Source of the DNA: Acidovorax defluvii
Lineage (GTDB): Bacteria > Pseudomonadota > Gammaproteobacteria > Burkholderiales > Burkholderiaceae_C
Assembly (NCBI GenBank): GCA_003268905.1
Contig: QLTU01000010.1
Coordinates: 61,182-125,181 of the forward strand
Direction: 5' to 3'
Length of the DNA: 64,000 nucleotides
The notes below the pieces were generated by a model. It was not told the origin of the DNA, made no database searches, and saw nothing but the letters and a program-made list of their open reading frames with translations. Within the stretch, counting starts at the first letter, position 1. Every line of letters starts with the position of its first letter. Positions 36,195-45,151 of the stretch are shown here, one piece after another. A program made the position numbers and the translations under genes.

Positions 36195-36269
36195 CGGGGA
36201 TGGCCCATTGAAACTGGGCACGGTTGGTAAACAATGGCCCCATTGTCAAAATGACCGGGGTCATCGTCG

Positions 36270-36283
36270 TTGATGTGAATCAA
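36270..36283. promoter_or_regulatory. FNR/DNR-type box TTGAT-GTGA-ATCAA
   Basis: Perfect match to TTGAT-N4-ATCAA, the site bound by FNR, ANR and DNR/NNR regulators. It lies 76 bases from the cobA start and 34 from the nirC start, in the divergent intergenic region, and implies induction under low oxygen or nitric oxide. Confidence 0.85.
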
Positions 36284-36316
36284 GGACGATGGCTGCAAAT
36301 CCAGCGATATTTCGCC

Positions 36317-36739
36317 ATGCCTTGCAAGAACGCGCACCAGACGCCACGCCCCTCCAACGCCGACCATCATCCCACGGTCGGCGGGGTGTTTCGAGGTTGG
36401 CACCGTGCCGTTGCCTGGTTGGCGCTGATGGTCTGCGCCGCCGGGCTTCATGCCCAACCGGCCCCACCCACCGCACAACGCCAGCAAGAGCTGGTGCGCA
36501 TGGTGCGCCAGGACTGCGGCTCGTGCCACGGCCTGCGCTTGACCGGTGGCCTGGGGCCCGCGCTCACCCGCGAGGCACTGGCCGACAAACCGATTGGTTC
36601 CCTGGCAGCCACCATCTACGGCGGTCGCCCCGGCACCCCCATGGCGCCCTGGAAAGCCATGGTGAACGAAGCCGAGGCCCTGTGGATTGCCCAGCAACTG
36701 ATGGCCGGATTCCCCGAGCCGCAAAAGGATTCCCGATGA
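36317..36739 (+). CDS. nirC: c-type cytochrome, NirC/c55x-like
   Basis: About 140 residues from ATG 36317. A signal peptide lies at about residues 30-46 (AVAWLALMVCAAGLHA), preceded by a long N-terminal stretch, so a later start is possible. The haem site is CGSCH (Cys67, Cys70, His71), followed by TGGLGPAL; a likely distal ligand is Met in GTPMAPW. It is a periplasmic electron carrier for nitrite reductase or its maturation. It overlaps nirF by 4 bases. Confidence 0.86.
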   Translation: MPCKNAHQTPRPSNADHHPTVGGVFRGWHRAVAWLALMVCAAGLHAQPAPPTAQRQQELVRMVRQDCGSCHGLRLTGGLGPALTREALADKPIGSLAATIYGGRPGTPMAPWKAMVNEAEALWIAQQLMAGFPEPQKDSR

Positions 36740-37917
36740 AACGCCGCGACTGCCTCGCCCTGATGGGCGCCTCCTCCCTGTTGCTGGCCGGATGCGCCGG
36801 TGTACCTGCCGCCACCGGCACGGGCGATCTCGGCGTCGTCGTGGCGCGGTCCACGGGCACGCTGGCCATCGTCAACACCAGCCAGCGCACGCTGCTGGCC
36901 GAGGTCAAGGGCTTGGGCGACCTCTCGCACGCCTCGGTGGTTTTCTCGCGCGATGGCCGCTACGCCTTTGTCTTCGGGCGCGATGGGGCCCTCACCAAGG
37001 TCGATCTGCTCACGCACCGCATCGCTGGCCGCGTGATGCAGGCGGGCAACTCGATTGGCGGCGCCATCAGCGCCGACGGCCGCCTGGTGGTGGCACAAAA
37101 CTACACGCCCGGCGGCATCAAGGCCTTCGACACCACCACGCTGGAGCTGGTGGCCGACATCCCGGCCGAATACGAGAACGGCAAGCTCTCGCGCGTGGTC
37201 GGCCTGGTGGACCTGCCGGGCCGCCGCTTCGCCTACAGCCTGTTCGACGCGGGCGCCATCTGGATCACCGACCTGTCCAACCCCACACGCCCCGTTACCA
37301 CCAAGCTGCCCGACATTGGCAAGCAGCCCTATGACGCGCTGGTCACGCCCAATGGCCGCCACTACATCGCCGGCCTGTTCGGCGAGGACGGCCTGGCCAT
37401 GGTGGACCTGTGGGAAGACAAGCCCACTGTGCGCCGTATCCTGGGCGGCTACGGCCGGGGCCAGGAGCCCCTGCCGGTCTACAAGATGCCGCACCTGCGC
37501 GGCTGGGCCGTGGCCGGGCGCCGCGCCTACCTGCCCGCCATCGGCCGCCACGAGGTGCTGGTGGTGGACACCGACACCTGGCAGGAGGTCGGCCGCATCC
37601 CGGTGGCCGGCCAGCCCGTGTTCGTGATGGCGCGGCCCGACGGCCGCCAGGTGTGGGTCAACTTTTCCGTGCCCGACTACCACCGCGTGCAGGTCATCGA
37701 CACCACCACACAACAGATCGTGCGCACCTTGGAGCCCGGCAAGGCCGTGCTGCACATGGAATTCACGCCGCGCGGCGAATCGGTCTGGATCAGCTCGCGC
37801 GACGACCACCGCGTGAGCGTGATCGACACGCAGACCTTCGCCGCCCAGGCGACCATGGCGGTCGATTCGCCCAGCGGCATCTTTTTCACCTCCCGCGCCG
37901 CACGGGTGGGGTTCTGA
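36736..37917 (+). CDS. nirF: Haem d1 biosynthesis protein NirF
   Basis: 393 residues. The N-terminus has a lipobox-like LLLAGC (Cys20), matching the membrane-anchored periplasmic NirF. The rest is a WD-like eight-bladed propeller of the cd1 type (FSRDGRYAFVFGRDG, VTPNGRHYIAGLFGEDG, FTPRGESVWISSRDDHRVSV). It acts late in haem d1 synthesis. It is coupled to nirC by ATGA and to nirDL with no gap. Confidence 0.93.
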   Translation: MKRRDCLALMGASSLLLAGCAGVPAATGTGDLGVVVARSTGTLAIVNTSQRTLLAEVKGLGDLSHASVVFSRDGRYAFVFGRDGALTKVDLLTHRIAGRVMQAGNSIGGAISADGRLVVAQNYTPGGIKAFDTTTLELVADIPAEYENGKLSRVVGLVDLPGRRFAYSLFDAGAIWITDLSNPTRPVTTKLPDIGKQPYDALVTPNGRHYIAGLFGEDGLAMVDLWEDKPTVRRILGGYGRGQEPLPVYKMPHLRGWAVAGRRAYLPAIGRHEVLVVDTDTWQEVGRIPVAGQPVFVMARPDGRQVWVNFSVPDYHRVQVIDTTTQQIVRTLEPGKAVLHMEFTPRGESVWISSRDDHRVSVIDTQTFAAQATMAVDSPSGIFFTSRAARVGF

Positions 37918-38949
37918 ATGGAACCCCACTCTGATCTGCGCCTGGCGTTGCTGAACCCGTGGCAGCGTGACTTCCCTCTGGTACGAGAGCCCTTCACGCA
38001 CATCGCCACCACCGTGGGCCTGTCCACCGATGCAGTGCTGGCCGGCTATGCCCAACTGCAGAACGAAGGCGCCTTGGGCCGCATTGGCGGCGTGTTCGCC
38101 GGCAATGCCGGCGGCGCCGCGCTGCTGGCCGCCATGGCCGTTCCGCCCGAGCGGCTGGACGCGGTGGCCGCCGTGGTCTCCAGCCACCCCGGCGTGAACC
38201 ACAACTACCAGCGCGAGCACCACTACAACCTCTGGTTCGTGATGACCGGGCAGGACGATGCCGCCGTGCGCGTCGCCATGCGTTCGCTCGAAGACGCCAC
38301 GGGATTGACCGCGTTGCAGCTGCGCATGCAGCGCGCCTACCGCATCGACCTGGGCTTTGATCTGCGCGAACGCACGGCCCCCGCACCCATGGCGGCCGCG
38401 CCCGAGGCCATGCCGGTGGCCGAGGCAGACCGGCCACTCGCCGCCCTCCTCGAAGACGGCCTGCCCCTGGTGCCCCGCCCCTTCGACGCCTGGGCACAGG
38501 CGCTGGGCCGCACCGGCGAATCGGTTTTGCAGACGCTGCAGCAGTGGCTGGACCAGGGCACGGTGCGGCGCATCGGCGCCATCGTGCGCCACCACGAGCT
38601 GGGCTTTGACGCCAACGCCATGACCGTTTTCAACATCCCGGATGCCGAGGTAGACGCCTGCGGCGAGGCCCTCGCCCGCGTGACCGGCGTGACGCTGGCC
38701 TATCGGCGCGAGCGCACCGGGGGCTGGCCCTACAACCTGTATTGCATGGTGCATGGCCGCGACCGCACCGCTGTGCGCGACGTCATCGCACGCGTCCTGG
38801 ATCATTGCGATCTGGCGCAGTACCCGCACGAGGTCCTGTTCTCCTGCCGCCGCTTCAAGCAGACCGGCCCCCGGCGCTTTCGCGCCCTGCCCGAAGCCGC
38901 CGCCCCCAGCGTGGCCACACCGGAGGTGCTTGATGCTGTCGCCGGATGA
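37918..38949 (+). CDS. nirDL: Fused sirohaem decarboxylase NirD-NirL
   Basis: 343 residues made of two AsnC/AhbA-like halves: about 1-150 (RDFPLVREPFTHIATTVGLS, HPGVNHNYQREHHYNLWFVM) and about 175-325 (GLPLVPRPFDAWAQALG, RIGAIVRHHELGFDANAM, WPYNLYCMVHG). NirD, L, G and H together decarboxylate 12,18-didecarboxysirohaem precursors in haem d1 synthesis. Fusion of D and L is known in other denitrifiers. An Ala/Pro-rich linker joins the halves. It overlaps nirG by 17 bases. Confidence 0.9.
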   Translation: MEPHSDLRLALLNPWQRDFPLVREPFTHIATTVGLSTDAVLAGYAQLQNEGALGRIGGVFAGNAGGAALLAAMAVPPERLDAVAAVVSSHPGVNHNYQREHHYNLWFVMTGQDDAAVRVAMRSLEDATGLTALQLRMQRAYRIDLGFDLRERTAPAPMAAAPEAMPVAEADRPLAALLEDGLPLVPRPFDAWAQALGRTGESVLQTLQQWLDQGTVRRIGAIVRHHELGFDANAMTVFNIPDAEVDACGEALARVTGVTLAYRRERTGGWPYNLYCMVHGRDRTAVRDVIARVLDHCDLAQYPHEVLFSCRRFKQTGPRRFRALPEAAAPSVATPEVLDAVAG

Positions 38950-39409
38950 CGCCCGCCTACTGGAGCGCCTGCACGGCGATCTGCCGCTGACCGAGCGGCC
39001 GTTTGCCGACGTGGCCGCGGAGTTCGGCTGGACCGAAGACGATGTCATCGGTCGGCTGTCGGCCCTGCTGGAGAGCGGCATGCTCACGCGCTTCGGCCCG
39101 CTGTTCCAGATCGAACGCGCGGGCGGTTTGTTCGTGCTGGCCGCCATGGCCGTTCCCGAGGAGCGCTACGAAGCCGTCACGGCGCAAGTCAACGCCCACC
39201 CCGAAATCGCGCACAACTACCGGCGCGCCCATGCGCTGAACATGTGGTTCGTGCTCGGCACCGAAACCCCGGCGCAGTGCGCGGCGGCCATCACACGCAT
39301 CGAGGCCGAAACGGGCCTGCCCGTGCTGGCATTTCCGAAGGAGCGCGAGTTTTTCGTCGAACTCAAGCTTCCCCTGCACCAAGCCACCGGAGCAGCCCAT
39401 GGCGCTTGA
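38933..39409 (+). CDS. nirG: Sirohaem decarboxylase subunit NirG
   Basis: 158 residues, one AhbA/NirG-type unit with HTH-like N-terminus (LPLTERPFADVAAEFGWTED) and ligand domain (HPEIAHNYRRAHALNMWFVLG). The HNYRRxHxxNMWFV segment is the family's conserved core. It overlaps genes on both sides (17 and 11 bases). The assignment to G rather than D, L or H follows operon order and similarity pattern. Confidence 0.85.
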   Translation: MLSPDDARLLERLHGDLPLTERPFADVAAEFGWTEDDVIGRLSALLESGMLTRFGPLFQIERAGGLFVLAAMAVPEERYEAVTAQVNAHPEIAHNYRRAHALNMWFVLGTETPAQCAAAITRIEAETGLPVLAFPKEREFFVELKLPLHQATGAAHGA

Positions 39410-39971
39410 CGATTTCGACCGCGCCCTGATGGCCGCCACCCAGGGTGGCCTGCCGCTGGTGCCGCGCCCCTACGACGCCGTGGGGCAACAGCTTGGCGTC
39501 TCCGGCCAGCAGGTGCGCGAGCGTATGGCACAGATGCTCGAAACGGGCCTCATCCGCCGCATTGGCGCCGTGCCCAATCACTACCGCCTGGGCTTCACGG
39601 CCAACGGCATGAGTGTGTGGGACGTGGACGACGCCCTGGTGGACCAGCTCGGCGAGCGCATCGGCCAGCTGCCTGGCGTGAGCCACTGCTACCGCCGCCC
39701 GCGCCACCTGCCGAAGGCATCGCCGGGCCGCTCCCAAGATGCCGAGTCCCCCTCGGGGGGAGACGGTGCGCAATGCACACCGACAGGGGGCATCTGCTGG
39801 CCCTACAACCTGTTCGCCATGCTGCACGGCCGCACGCGCGCCGAGGTCGAGCATCAGGCCGAGCAGGTGCGCGAACTGCTGGGCACCGCCTGCCGGGGCC
39901 ACGACATCCTGTATTCGACCGCCATCCTCAAGAAGACCGGCCTGCGTCTTCGGCAAAGCCAAGAAAGCTAA
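39399..39971 (+). CDS. nirH: Sirohaem decarboxylase subunit NirH, with repeat-derived insertion
   Basis: 190 residues. The HTH half (GLPLVPRPYDAVGQQLGVSG, RIGAVPNHYRLGFTANGMSV) and ligand half (WPYNLFAMLHGRTRAEVE, ILYSTAILKKTGLR) are typical. Between PGVSHCYRRPRHLP and WPYNLFAMLHG there are 28 extra codons (39714-39797), rich in Gly, Ser and Pro, which sister subunits in this operon lack (nirDL passes from YRRERTGG straight to WPYNL). The inserted DNA is a GC-rich palindromic repeat. Without it the length is close to the usual one of about 160-170. Confidence 0.85.
   Translation: MALDDFDRALMAATQGGLPLVPRPYDAVGQQLGVSGQQVRERMAQMLETGLIRRIGAVPNHYRLGFTANGMSVWDVDDALVDQLGERIGQLPGVSHCYRRPRHLPKASPGRSQDAESPSGGDGAQCTPTGGICWPYNLFAMLHGRTRAEVEHQAEQVRELLGTACRGHDILYSTAILKKTGLRLRQSQES
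39714..39797 (+). repeat. GC-rich repeat inserted in frame in nirH
   Basis: 84 bases with CCCCCTCGGGGGG (39748-39760), GTGCGCAATGCACAC and CAGGGGGC. These are of the same style and order as the intergenic GC-rich repeats at 18483-18724, 26560-26655 and 43790-43905. Length is an exact multiple of three and no stop is present in the nirH frame. Confidence 0.7.
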
Positions 39972-39973
39972 TC

Positions 39974-41230
39974 ATGTTCCGCATCAGCCAATACATGCGC
40001 GAGCTCGCGCAAGCCCAGGCCACCGGCGCCTATCCCGCCCCTGCACGCACCCGAGGCAACGGCCAGGCGCCGGGCCCGGTGGTGATCTGGAACCTGATCC
40101 GCCGCTGCAACCTGACCTGCAAGCACTGCTATGCGCTGTCGGCCGACCACGACTACGAGGGCGAGCTGTCCACGCAGGAAGTGTTCGGCGTGATGGACGA
40201 CCTCAAGGCCTATAGCGTTCCGGTGCTGATTCTTTCGGGTGGCGAGCCGCTGATGCGGCCTGACATCTTCGAGATCGCCGAGCGCGCCAAGGCGATGAAG
40301 TTCTACACGGGTCTATCGACCAATGGCACCCTGATCGACGAGCCCATGGCCGACCGCATCCAGGCCATGGGTTTCGACTACGTGGGCATCAGTCTCGATG
40401 GCCTGCGCGAAACGCACGACCATTTCCGCCGCCTCGAAGGCGCCTTCGACCGCAGCCTGGCCGCTGTGCGACACCTGCACCAGCGCGGTGTAAAGGTGGG
40501 CCTGCGTTTCACCATGACGGCCATGAACGCGCACGACTTCCCGGCGCTGCTGGACCTGATGCGTACCGAGGCCGTGGACAAGTTCTATTTCTCGCACCTC
40601 AACTACGCCGGGCGCGGCAACATCCACCGCGGCAAGGACGCGCAGTTCCAGGCGACGCGCGATGCGCTCGACCTGCTGTTCGAGCGCGCCTGGCAGTCGG
40701 CACTGGAAGGCCGCGAAGAAGACTACGTGACCGGCAACAACGACACCGACGGCCCCTACCTGCTGCAATGGGTGCGCGAACGCATGCCGCAGTGGGAGGC
40801 ACCGCTGCGCGAGCGCCTCATCGCCTGGGGCGGCAATTCGAGCGGCGTGAACGTGGCCAACATCGACAACCTGGGTACCGTGCACCCCGACACCATGTGG
40901 TGGCACCACGACCTGGGCAACGTGCGCCAGCGCCCGTTCTCGGCCATCTGGTCCGACACCTCCGAGCCGTTGATGGCGGGCCTGAAAGCCAAGCCCCGCC
41001 CGGTGGGTGGGCGCTGCGCTGTGTGCCACTACTTCAGCATCTGCGGCGGCAACACGCGCGTGCGTGCCCAGCAACTCACGGGCGATGCCTGGGCCGAAGA
41101 CCCCGGCTGCTACCTGCGCGACGACGAGATCGGGCTGCAAGCAGGCAGCGACGCACAGCGCGTGGCGCTGACGCCTTTCAGCAAGGGCCGCCGCACCATC
41201 GACATCCACCCGGAGAACGAACATGCATGA
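39974..41230 (+). CDS. nirJ: Radical SAM haem d1 biosynthesis protein NirJ
   Basis: 418 residues. The radical-SAM cluster motif is CNLTCKHC (Cys45, Cys49, Cys52), with SGGEPLMRPDIFE downstream. A C-terminal SPASM-like cysteine group (CAVCHYFSICGGN and DPGCYLRDDE) should hold a second cluster. NirJ removes propionate side chains of the haem d1 precursor and installs the oxo groups. It starts 2 bases after the nirH stop and overlaps nirN by 8 bases. Confidence 0.95.
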   Translation: MFRISQYMRELAQAQATGAYPAPARTRGNGQAPGPVVIWNLIRRCNLTCKHCYALSADHDYEGELSTQEVFGVMDDLKAYSVPVLILSGGEPLMRPDIFEIAERAKAMKFYTGLSTNGTLIDEPMADRIQAMGFDYVGISLDGLRETHDHFRRLEGAFDRSLAAVRHLHQRGVKVGLRFTMTAMNAHDFPALLDLMRTEAVDKFYFSHLNYAGRGNIHRGKDAQFQATRDALDLLFERAWQSALEGREEDYVTGNNDTDGPYLLQWVRERMPQWEAPLRERLIAWGGNSSGVNVANIDNLGTVHPDTMWWHHDLGNVRQRPFSAIWSDTSEPLMAGLKAKPRPVGGRCAVCHYFSICGGNTRVRAQQLTGDAWAEDPGCYLRDDEIGLQAGSDAQRVALTPFSKGRRTIDIHPENEHA

Positions 41231-42887
41231 CACCCTGCGCCGCTTTGCTGCAGGCGCTGCGCACCTGGCCCTGAGTGCGGGCCTGCTCTGGATGGGCCAC
41301 GGCCTGGCCCAGGCGCAGACCCACAGCGCCGCAGCTACGGTCAGCACGGCAGCCGCCAAGGCTGCCGCGCCCACCACCACAGCCTCTGCCGCCGCGCTGT
41401 ACGGCGAACACTGCGCCAGCTGCCACGGTGCCCAGCGCACTGGCGGCATGGGCCCGGCGCTGCTGCCCGAGAGCCTGGCACGCCTGCGTCGCCCCGAAGC
41501 GCTGAAGGTCATCCAGCAGGGCCGCGCCGCCACGCAAATGGGGGGCTTCGCCGCCACGCTGGCCCCCGCAGACATTGCGGCACTGACCGAATGGATCTAC
41601 CAGCCGGTCACCCCCGCACCGGCGTGGAGCGACGACGATGTGCGCGCCTCGCGCGTTGAAACCGCAGGCGCCAAAGACCTGCCGGGCCGCCCTGCCTGGA
41701 AGGCCGACCCCATGAACCTGTTTGTAGTGGTCGAAGGCGGTGACCACCATGTCTCGCTGGTCGACGGCGACCGCTTCGAGGTCATCCACCGCTTTGCCAG
41801 CCGCTACGCGCTGCACGGCGGCCCCAAGTTCACGCCCGACGGGCGCTTTGTGTTCTTTGGCTCGCGCGACGGCTGGATCACCAAATACGACCTGTGGAAC
41901 CTTACCGTGGTGGCCGAGGTGCGCGCCGGCCTGAACATGCGCAACGTGGCCGTCAGCGGCGACGGGCGCTGGGTCATGGCCGCCAACTACCTGCCGCGCA
42001 CCGTGGTGCTGTTCGACGCCGATCTGAACTTTGTCAAACGCTATGACGCCACCACGCTCGACGGCAAGGAGGCCTCGCGCGTGTCTGCGGTGTACGACGC
42101 TGCTCCGCGCAAGAGTTTTGTCGTGGCGCTCAAGGACATTCCGGAGGTCTGGGAGATTTCCTACGACCCCAAGGCACCGCCGATCTATGACGGCCTGGTA
42201 CACGACTACAAGATGGGCGAGGCCATCGCCAAGCCGGGCTACCACGGGGTTCGCCGCACGCCGCTCGATGAACCGCTGGACGATTTCTTTTTCGACCAGG
42301 ACTACCGCCATGTGCTGGGCTCGACCCGGCCCAAGTCCGGTGCGGCCGACGGCGCCCCCACAGCACAGGTGGTCAACCTCGATGTACGGCGCAAGATTGC
42401 CGAGCTGCCGATTGCAGGCATGCCGCACCTGGGCTCGGGCATCACCTTTGCCTGGAACGGCACCACCGTGCTGGCCAGCCCGAACCTCAAAGACGGCGCC
42501 ATCGACGTGATCGACATGAAGACCTGGAAAACGGTCAAGACCATTCCCACCCCCGGGCCTGGCTTTTTCATGCGCAGCCACGAGGCCACCCGCTACGCCT
42601 GGGCCGACTCCATGATGAGCCCCACGGCCAAGGACACGCTCACACTCATCGACAAAACCACGCTGACGCCCATGGCCACGCTGCGCGAGCCCGGCCGCAC
42701 GCTGGCGCACACCGAGTTCACCAAGGACGGCCGCTACGCCCTCGTCAGCGTGTGGGAGACGGACGGCGCCATCATCGTGTTTGACGCGCAAACCCTCAAG
42801 GAGGTCAAGCGCCTGCCCATGAGCAAGCCCGTGGGCAAATACAACGTGTGGAACAAGATCACGCGCTCGGAAGGCACATCGCACTGA
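41223..42887 (+). CDS. nirN: Dihydro-haem d1 dehydrogenase NirN (cd1-type cytochrome)
   Basis: 554 residues. A signal peptide ends near residue 31 (LAQAQ). The c-type haem domain has CASCH (Cys64, Cys67, His68), followed by an eight-bladed d1-type propeller (HGGPKFTPDGRFVFFGSRDG, FDADLNFVKRYDATT, HLGSGITFAWNGTTV). NirN introduces the last double bond of haem d1 in the periplasm. It resembles NirS in fold; assignment to NirN rests on its place at the end of the biosynthetic operon and on length, so NirS itself is a less likely alternative. Confidence 0.88.
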   Translation: MHDTLRRFAAGAAHLALSAGLLWMGHGLAQAQTHSAAATVSTAAAKAAAPTTTASAAALYGEHCASCHGAQRTGGMGPALLPESLARLRRPEALKVIQQGRAATQMGGFAATLAPADIAALTEWIYQPVTPAPAWSDDDVRASRVETAGAKDLPGRPAWKADPMNLFVVVEGGDHHVSLVDGDRFEVIHRFASRYALHGGPKFTPDGRFVFFGSRDGWITKYDLWNLTVVAEVRAGLNMRNVAVSGDGRWVMAANYLPRTVVLFDADLNFVKRYDATTLDGKEASRVSAVYDAAPRKSFVVALKDIPEVWEISYDPKAPPIYDGLVHDYKMGEAIAKPGYHGVRRTPLDEPLDDFFFDQDYRHVLGSTRPKSGAADGAPTAQVVNLDVRRKIAELPIAGMPHLGSGITFAWNGTTVLASPNLKDGAIDVIDMKTWKTVKTIPTPGPGFFMRSHEATRYAWADSMMSPTAKDTLTLIDKTTLTPMATLREPGRTLAHTEFTKDGRYALVSVWETDGAIIVFDAQTLKEVKRLPMSKPVGKYNVWNKITRSEGTSH

Positions 42888-42910
42888 GCATGCCTGCGAA
42901 TTTTTGGTCA

Positions 42911-42965
42911 AATAGGCCTCTAGCGCTTATACAGCAAGCGCTAATAGCTATTAAATAAATAGCAT
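42911..42965 (-). repeat. Dispersed short repeat
   Basis: GCCTCTAGCGCTTATACAGC, then AAGCGCTAATAGCTATTAAA. This complete copy fills most of the gap between the convergent nirN and ABC ATPase genes. It could form a hairpin between AGCGCTT and AAGCGCT. Confidence 0.85.
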
Positions 42966-43005
42966 TTTTTGCGGTGCGGAGCAACGCTCCACCGCCCCGC
43001 TGCCC

Positions 43006-43731
43006 TCACACCGGCAGCGCGCTGGGCGCAGGCTCCACCCCCGCAGTGACCGCCTCGTCGCGCGCAATGCGCCCGTCGATCAGCTCCACCAGCCGGTCGC
43101 AGCGTGCCGCCAACCGCGGGTCGTGCGTGACCACCACAAAACTCGTGCCGCGCTCGGCATGAATGCGGCGCAGCAGGGCAAACACCTCTGCGGACGAGGC
43201 GGTATCCAGGTTGCCAGTGGGCTCGTCGGCCAGCACCAGCGGCGGGTTCATGACCAGCGCGCGGGCAATGGCCACACGCTGCTGCATGCCGCCCGACAGC
43301 TCCCCCGGACGCTTGTCCATGGCCTGCGCCAGGCCCACGGCGGCCAGCAGGCTGCGCGCGTGATCGCGGTGCGTGGTGCTGACCCGACCCTCGGCCATGA
43401 GGGCGGGCAGCGTCACATTCTCGAGCGCCGAGAACGCGGGCAGCAGGTGGTGGAACTGGAAGACGAAGCCCAGCGTGCGGCGCCGGCGCAAAGTCAGCGC
43501 GGCATCCTGAAGACCCTGTACCGCTTCACCGTCGAGCCGGTAGCTGCCGGACGTCATGGACTCGAGCAGGCCCAGAATATTGAGCAGCGTGCTCTTGCCC
43601 GATCCTGAGGGCCCCATCAGGGCAATGAACTCGCCACGGCGCACCTGCAAGGTGATGTCATGCAACACCTCGGCCTCGCTGGGTCGGCCCACGTTGTAGC
43701 TTTTGCGCACGTCGCGTAGTTCGATCAACAT
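43006..43731 (-). CDS. ABC transporter ATP-binding protein (LolD/MacB type)
   Basis: 241 residues. Walker [12 protein letters not shown], signature [15 protein letters not shown], Walker [14 protein letters not shown] and H-loop VVVTHD are intact. The sequence style ([19 protein letters not shown]) is that of the LolD/MacB/FtsE branch. Together with the permease and adaptor genes upstream it forms a tripartite exporter. A 175-base repeat region separates it from the permease gene. Confidence 0.93.
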   Translation of the reverse strand: MLIELRDVRKSYNVGRPSEAEVLHDITLQVRRGEFIALMGPSGSGKSTLLNILGLLESMTSGSYRLDGEAVQGLQDAALTLRRRRTLGFVFQFHHLLPAFSALENVTLPALMAEGRVSTTHRDHARSLLAAVGLAQAMDKRPGELSGGMQQRVAIARALVMNPPLVLADEPTGNLDTASSAEVFALLRRIHAERGTSFVVVTHDPRLAARCDRLVELIDGRIARDEAVTAGVEPAPSALPV

Positions 43732-43906
43732 TTTTGCAATCCATTGCGCTGCGCACCGCCAGTGGCGCAAAAAACCGGCGCAGCCAGTGCCAGCGCCCCC
43801 CGCGCAAGGGCAGCCCCGCAGCGCTGGGGGCGTCCCCCTGCCCGCAGTGCGCAGCACTGCGAGAGTGGGGGGAAGCGGCGCAGCCGCACAGGGGGGTGTC
43901 TCATCA
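43732..43906. repeat. GC-rich repeat between exporter genes
   Basis: This gap inside the exporter operon contains a palindromic element (about 43790-43905): GCAAGGGCAGCCCCGCAGCG, then GGGGGGAAGCGGCGCAGCCG, then CAGGGGGG. It resembles the element at 26560-26655 block by block. Confidence 0.6.
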
Positions 43907-45145
43907 CTACATGCGAATGGCTTGCGCCGGGTCCAGCGCCGCCGCGCGCCGCGCTGGTGCCACGGCGGCCAGCACGCCACAGACCGACGCAATCAGCGCC
44001 ACCTGCAACGCCATGGCAGGTGGCAGCGCAATAGAAAAGAGCGGCAAGCCGTCGGAGCCGCGCACGAAGTGGGTAAACACCCATATCAGCGCCACCGCCA
44101 GCAGCAGGCCCAGCACCGAGCCCAGCACCCCCACCACGGCGCCCTGCACCAGAAACACCCGCAGCACCTGCCCCCGGGTCGCGCCCATGGCGCGCAATAT
44201 GCCGATTTCGCGGCCCTTTTGCACCACCGATACCACCAGCACGCTGGCGATGCCCAGCACCACCACGGCCAGCACCACGCCGCGAATGATGGCCGTGCTG
44301 ATGGATTGCGCATTCAGCGCCGACACCAGCTGTGCATTGCTCTCCTGCCAGCTTTCAATTTTGTAGGGGAGTCGGGTCTGCAGCTCGCTCGCCAGGGTCT
44401 GGGCCACCCACACGTCCTTGAGGGTCAGGTCGAGCTGGGTGGCACCACCGGGCAGTGCCAGCAGGCTTTGCGCAGCCCGCAGCGGCACGATCACGGTGCG
44501 CCGGTTCAGGTCTTTCACGCCCAGGTCCACCAGCGCGGTCACGCGCACTGCGTCGCTCACGGTGCCGCCCGCACCGCCGGTCTGCACCGTGAGGCGGTCA
44601 CCCACACGCACGCCCAGGTCCTGCGCCAGCTCGCGCCCCACAATCGCCTCGCCCGGCAACAGCCGTGGGCTGCCACTGACCACCTTGGAGCGCAGTCCCA
44701 CCACCCGGTCATAGCGGTCCAGGTCCACGCCCATCAGGGCAATGGCCTGTGATGCCTCGCCGCGCAGCGCCAGGCCGCTGCCCGACACCATGGGCGATAC
44801 GCCGACCACCTCGGGCAGACGCTCCAGCAGCGGCACCAGCGCCTGCCAGTTGGCCACCGAGCGCAGGCGCTGCGCGCGTGGCTGGGTTTCGGTGAGCACG
44901 GCTGCGCCAGCCACCGGCAGTGCCGCCGGCGTCACCAGGTCATCCGGCGCCCGCAGACTGATGTGCGCCTGGGCGCCCAGCGTCTTGGCCAGGGTGTTGG
45001 ATTGCAGGCCGTTGATCAGCGCCGAGACATAGGCAATCACCGCCACGCCCGCCGCCACGCCCACGATGATGAGCAGGGTCTGCATGCGCCCCTCGCGCAG
45101 AAAGCGCAGCGCCACACGCCATTCAAAACCGGGCCAGATCAGCAT
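43907..45145 (-). CDS. ABC transporter permease (MacB/LolC-like)
   Basis: 412 residues. One N-terminal helix (TLLIIVGVAAGVAVIAYVSA), a large periplasmic MacB-PCD-type domain (about 45-270), then three C-terminal helices with the FtsX signature (GREIGILRAMGATRGQVLRVF). This is the LolC/LolE/MacB topology for moving substrates across the envelope without a classic pore. The substrate is unknown. Confidence 0.92.
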   Translation of the reverse strand: MLIWPGFEWRVALRFLREGRMQTLLIIVGVAAGVAVIAYVSALINGLQSNTLAKTLGAQAHISLRAPDDLVTPAALPVAGAAVLTETQPRAQRLRSVANWQALVPLLERLPEVVGVSPMVSGSGLALRGEASQAIALMGVDLDRYDRVVGLRSKVVSGSPRLLPGEAIVGRELAQDLGVRVGDRLTVQTGGAGGTVSDAVRVTALVDLGVKDLNRRTVIVPLRAAQSLLALPGGATQLDLTLKDVWVAQTLASELQTRLPYKIESWQESNAQLVSALNAQSISTAIIRGVVLAVVVLGIASVLVVSVVQKGREIGILRAMGATRGQVLRVFLVQGAVVGVLGSVLGLLLAVALIWVFTHFVRGSDGLPLFSIALPPAMALQVALIASVCGVLAAVAPARRAAALDPAQAIRM

Positions 45146-45151
45146 GGCAGC

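Noticed and set aside
41223..42887. Reading this gene as nirS
   Set aside because: Position at the end of the haem d1 operon and overall length favour NirN. The decisive active-site comparison could not be run.
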